Below are positions 5,294 to 5,562 of a stretch of 5,562 bases of DNA, one piece after another. Origin of the DNA: an uncultured Eubacteriales bacterium. GTDB taxonomy: Bacteria > Bacillota > Clostridia > Christensenellales > Aristaeellaceae. The notes under the pieces are model-generated. The model had not been told where the DNA came from. It made no database searches and worked only from the letters and a program-made list of their open reading frames with translations. A program made the position numbers and the translations under genes. Each line of letters begins with the position of its first letter. Position 1 is the stretch's first letter. The stretch covers positions 1-5,562 of the forward strand of contig URJN01000157.1 of the NCBI GenBank assembly GCA_900548125.1, written 5' to 3'.

Positions 5294-5533
5294 ATGAGCA
5301 GTAAAAACGACCGCAATGGCAAAAACGACGGCAAAAAGGACGACCCGATTATGATTCATATGGCAACGGGTATGAGCGTCGGCATGTGCTTAGGGCTTGC
5401 GCTCGGTTTTGCCCTCCAGTCGGACAACATGCCGCCGACAATCTTCATGCTGTTCGGCATGAGCATCGGCATGTCTTTGGGGCTTGCCATCGGCTCAATG
5501 AAAAAGAAGAACGGAAACGACAAAGAGAACTAA
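5294..5533 (+). CDS. 79-residue glycine-zipper membrane hairpin protein
   Basis: I do not recognise a named function. The protein has a charged Lys/Asn/Asp N-terminus (1-19), a hydrophobic segment (about 21-41), a short QSDNMPP turn (42-48), a second hydrophobic segment (about 49-69) and a KKKNGNDKEN tail. Both charged ends suggest a two-helix hairpin with both termini in the cytosol. Each helix carries a perfect glycine zipper: G26, G30, G34, G38 and G55, G59, G63, G67. The two 13-residue blocks match at 10 positions, and the other three are conservative. The ATG at 5294 has GAGGTG six bases upstream. The same frame is open back through the tRNA gene, but a start there would be an artefact. 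Similar short Gly-zipper proteins occur in Firmicutes, as I recall; their role is unclear. Confidence 0.85.
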   Translation: MSSKNDRNGKNDGKKDDPIMIHMATGMSVGMCLGLALGFALQSDNMPPTIFMLFGMSIGMSLGLAIGSMKKKNGNDKEN

Positions 5534-5562
5534 CAGAACGCTCACGTCATTTCCGCGCAGTA

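Overview
The window looks like chromosomal DNA from a moderately GC-rich Firmicute, most likely a gut-type Clostridia. This is inferred from strong GGAGG-type ribosome binding sites, consensus TTGACA/TATAAT promoters with TGn extensions, a tRNA gene that encodes its own CCA end, and a short glycine-zipper membrane protein of a style I associate with Firmicutes. No gene pins down the genus.

Most of the window (about 193-4951) is one minus-strand operon for making a cell-surface or extracellular polysaccharide. In transcription order it encodes: an ExoA-like family 2 glycosyltransferase with C-terminal membrane helices (4951-3923); a family 4 glycosyltransferase (3926-2796, joined to the first by a GTGA stop/start overlap); a second family 4 glycosyltransferase (2680-1484, after a 115-base gap); and a polytopic O-antigen ligase/polymerase-like protein (1503-193, overlapping its neighbour by 20 bases). 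The expected logic is that the three transferases build a lipid-linked oligosaccharide at the inner face of the membrane, and the Wzy/WaaL-like protein polymerises or transfers it on the outer face. No priming transferase, flippase, nucleotide-sugar enzyme or chain-length regulator is present here, so those must lie elsewhere. A promoter with a consensus extended -10 (4996-5024, minus strand) sits just upstream of the first gene.

The left end (1-207) is non-coding apart from the last codons of the ligase-like gene, and is unusually rich in inverted repeats. Two diverged copies of a palindromic repeat (35-78 and 143-186) keep their base pairing through compensating changes. The second copy is enclosed by an 11-base perfect inverted repeat whose one arm is made of the last codons of the ligase-like gene. 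This is the most striking unexplained structure in the window.

The right end carries plus-strand genes transcribed away from the operon. They are a tRNA-Val (anticodon CAC) with its own promoter and rho-independent terminator, then, immediately after the terminator, a second extended -10 promoter driving a 79-residue protein built from two near-identical GxxxGxxxGxxxG membrane segments.
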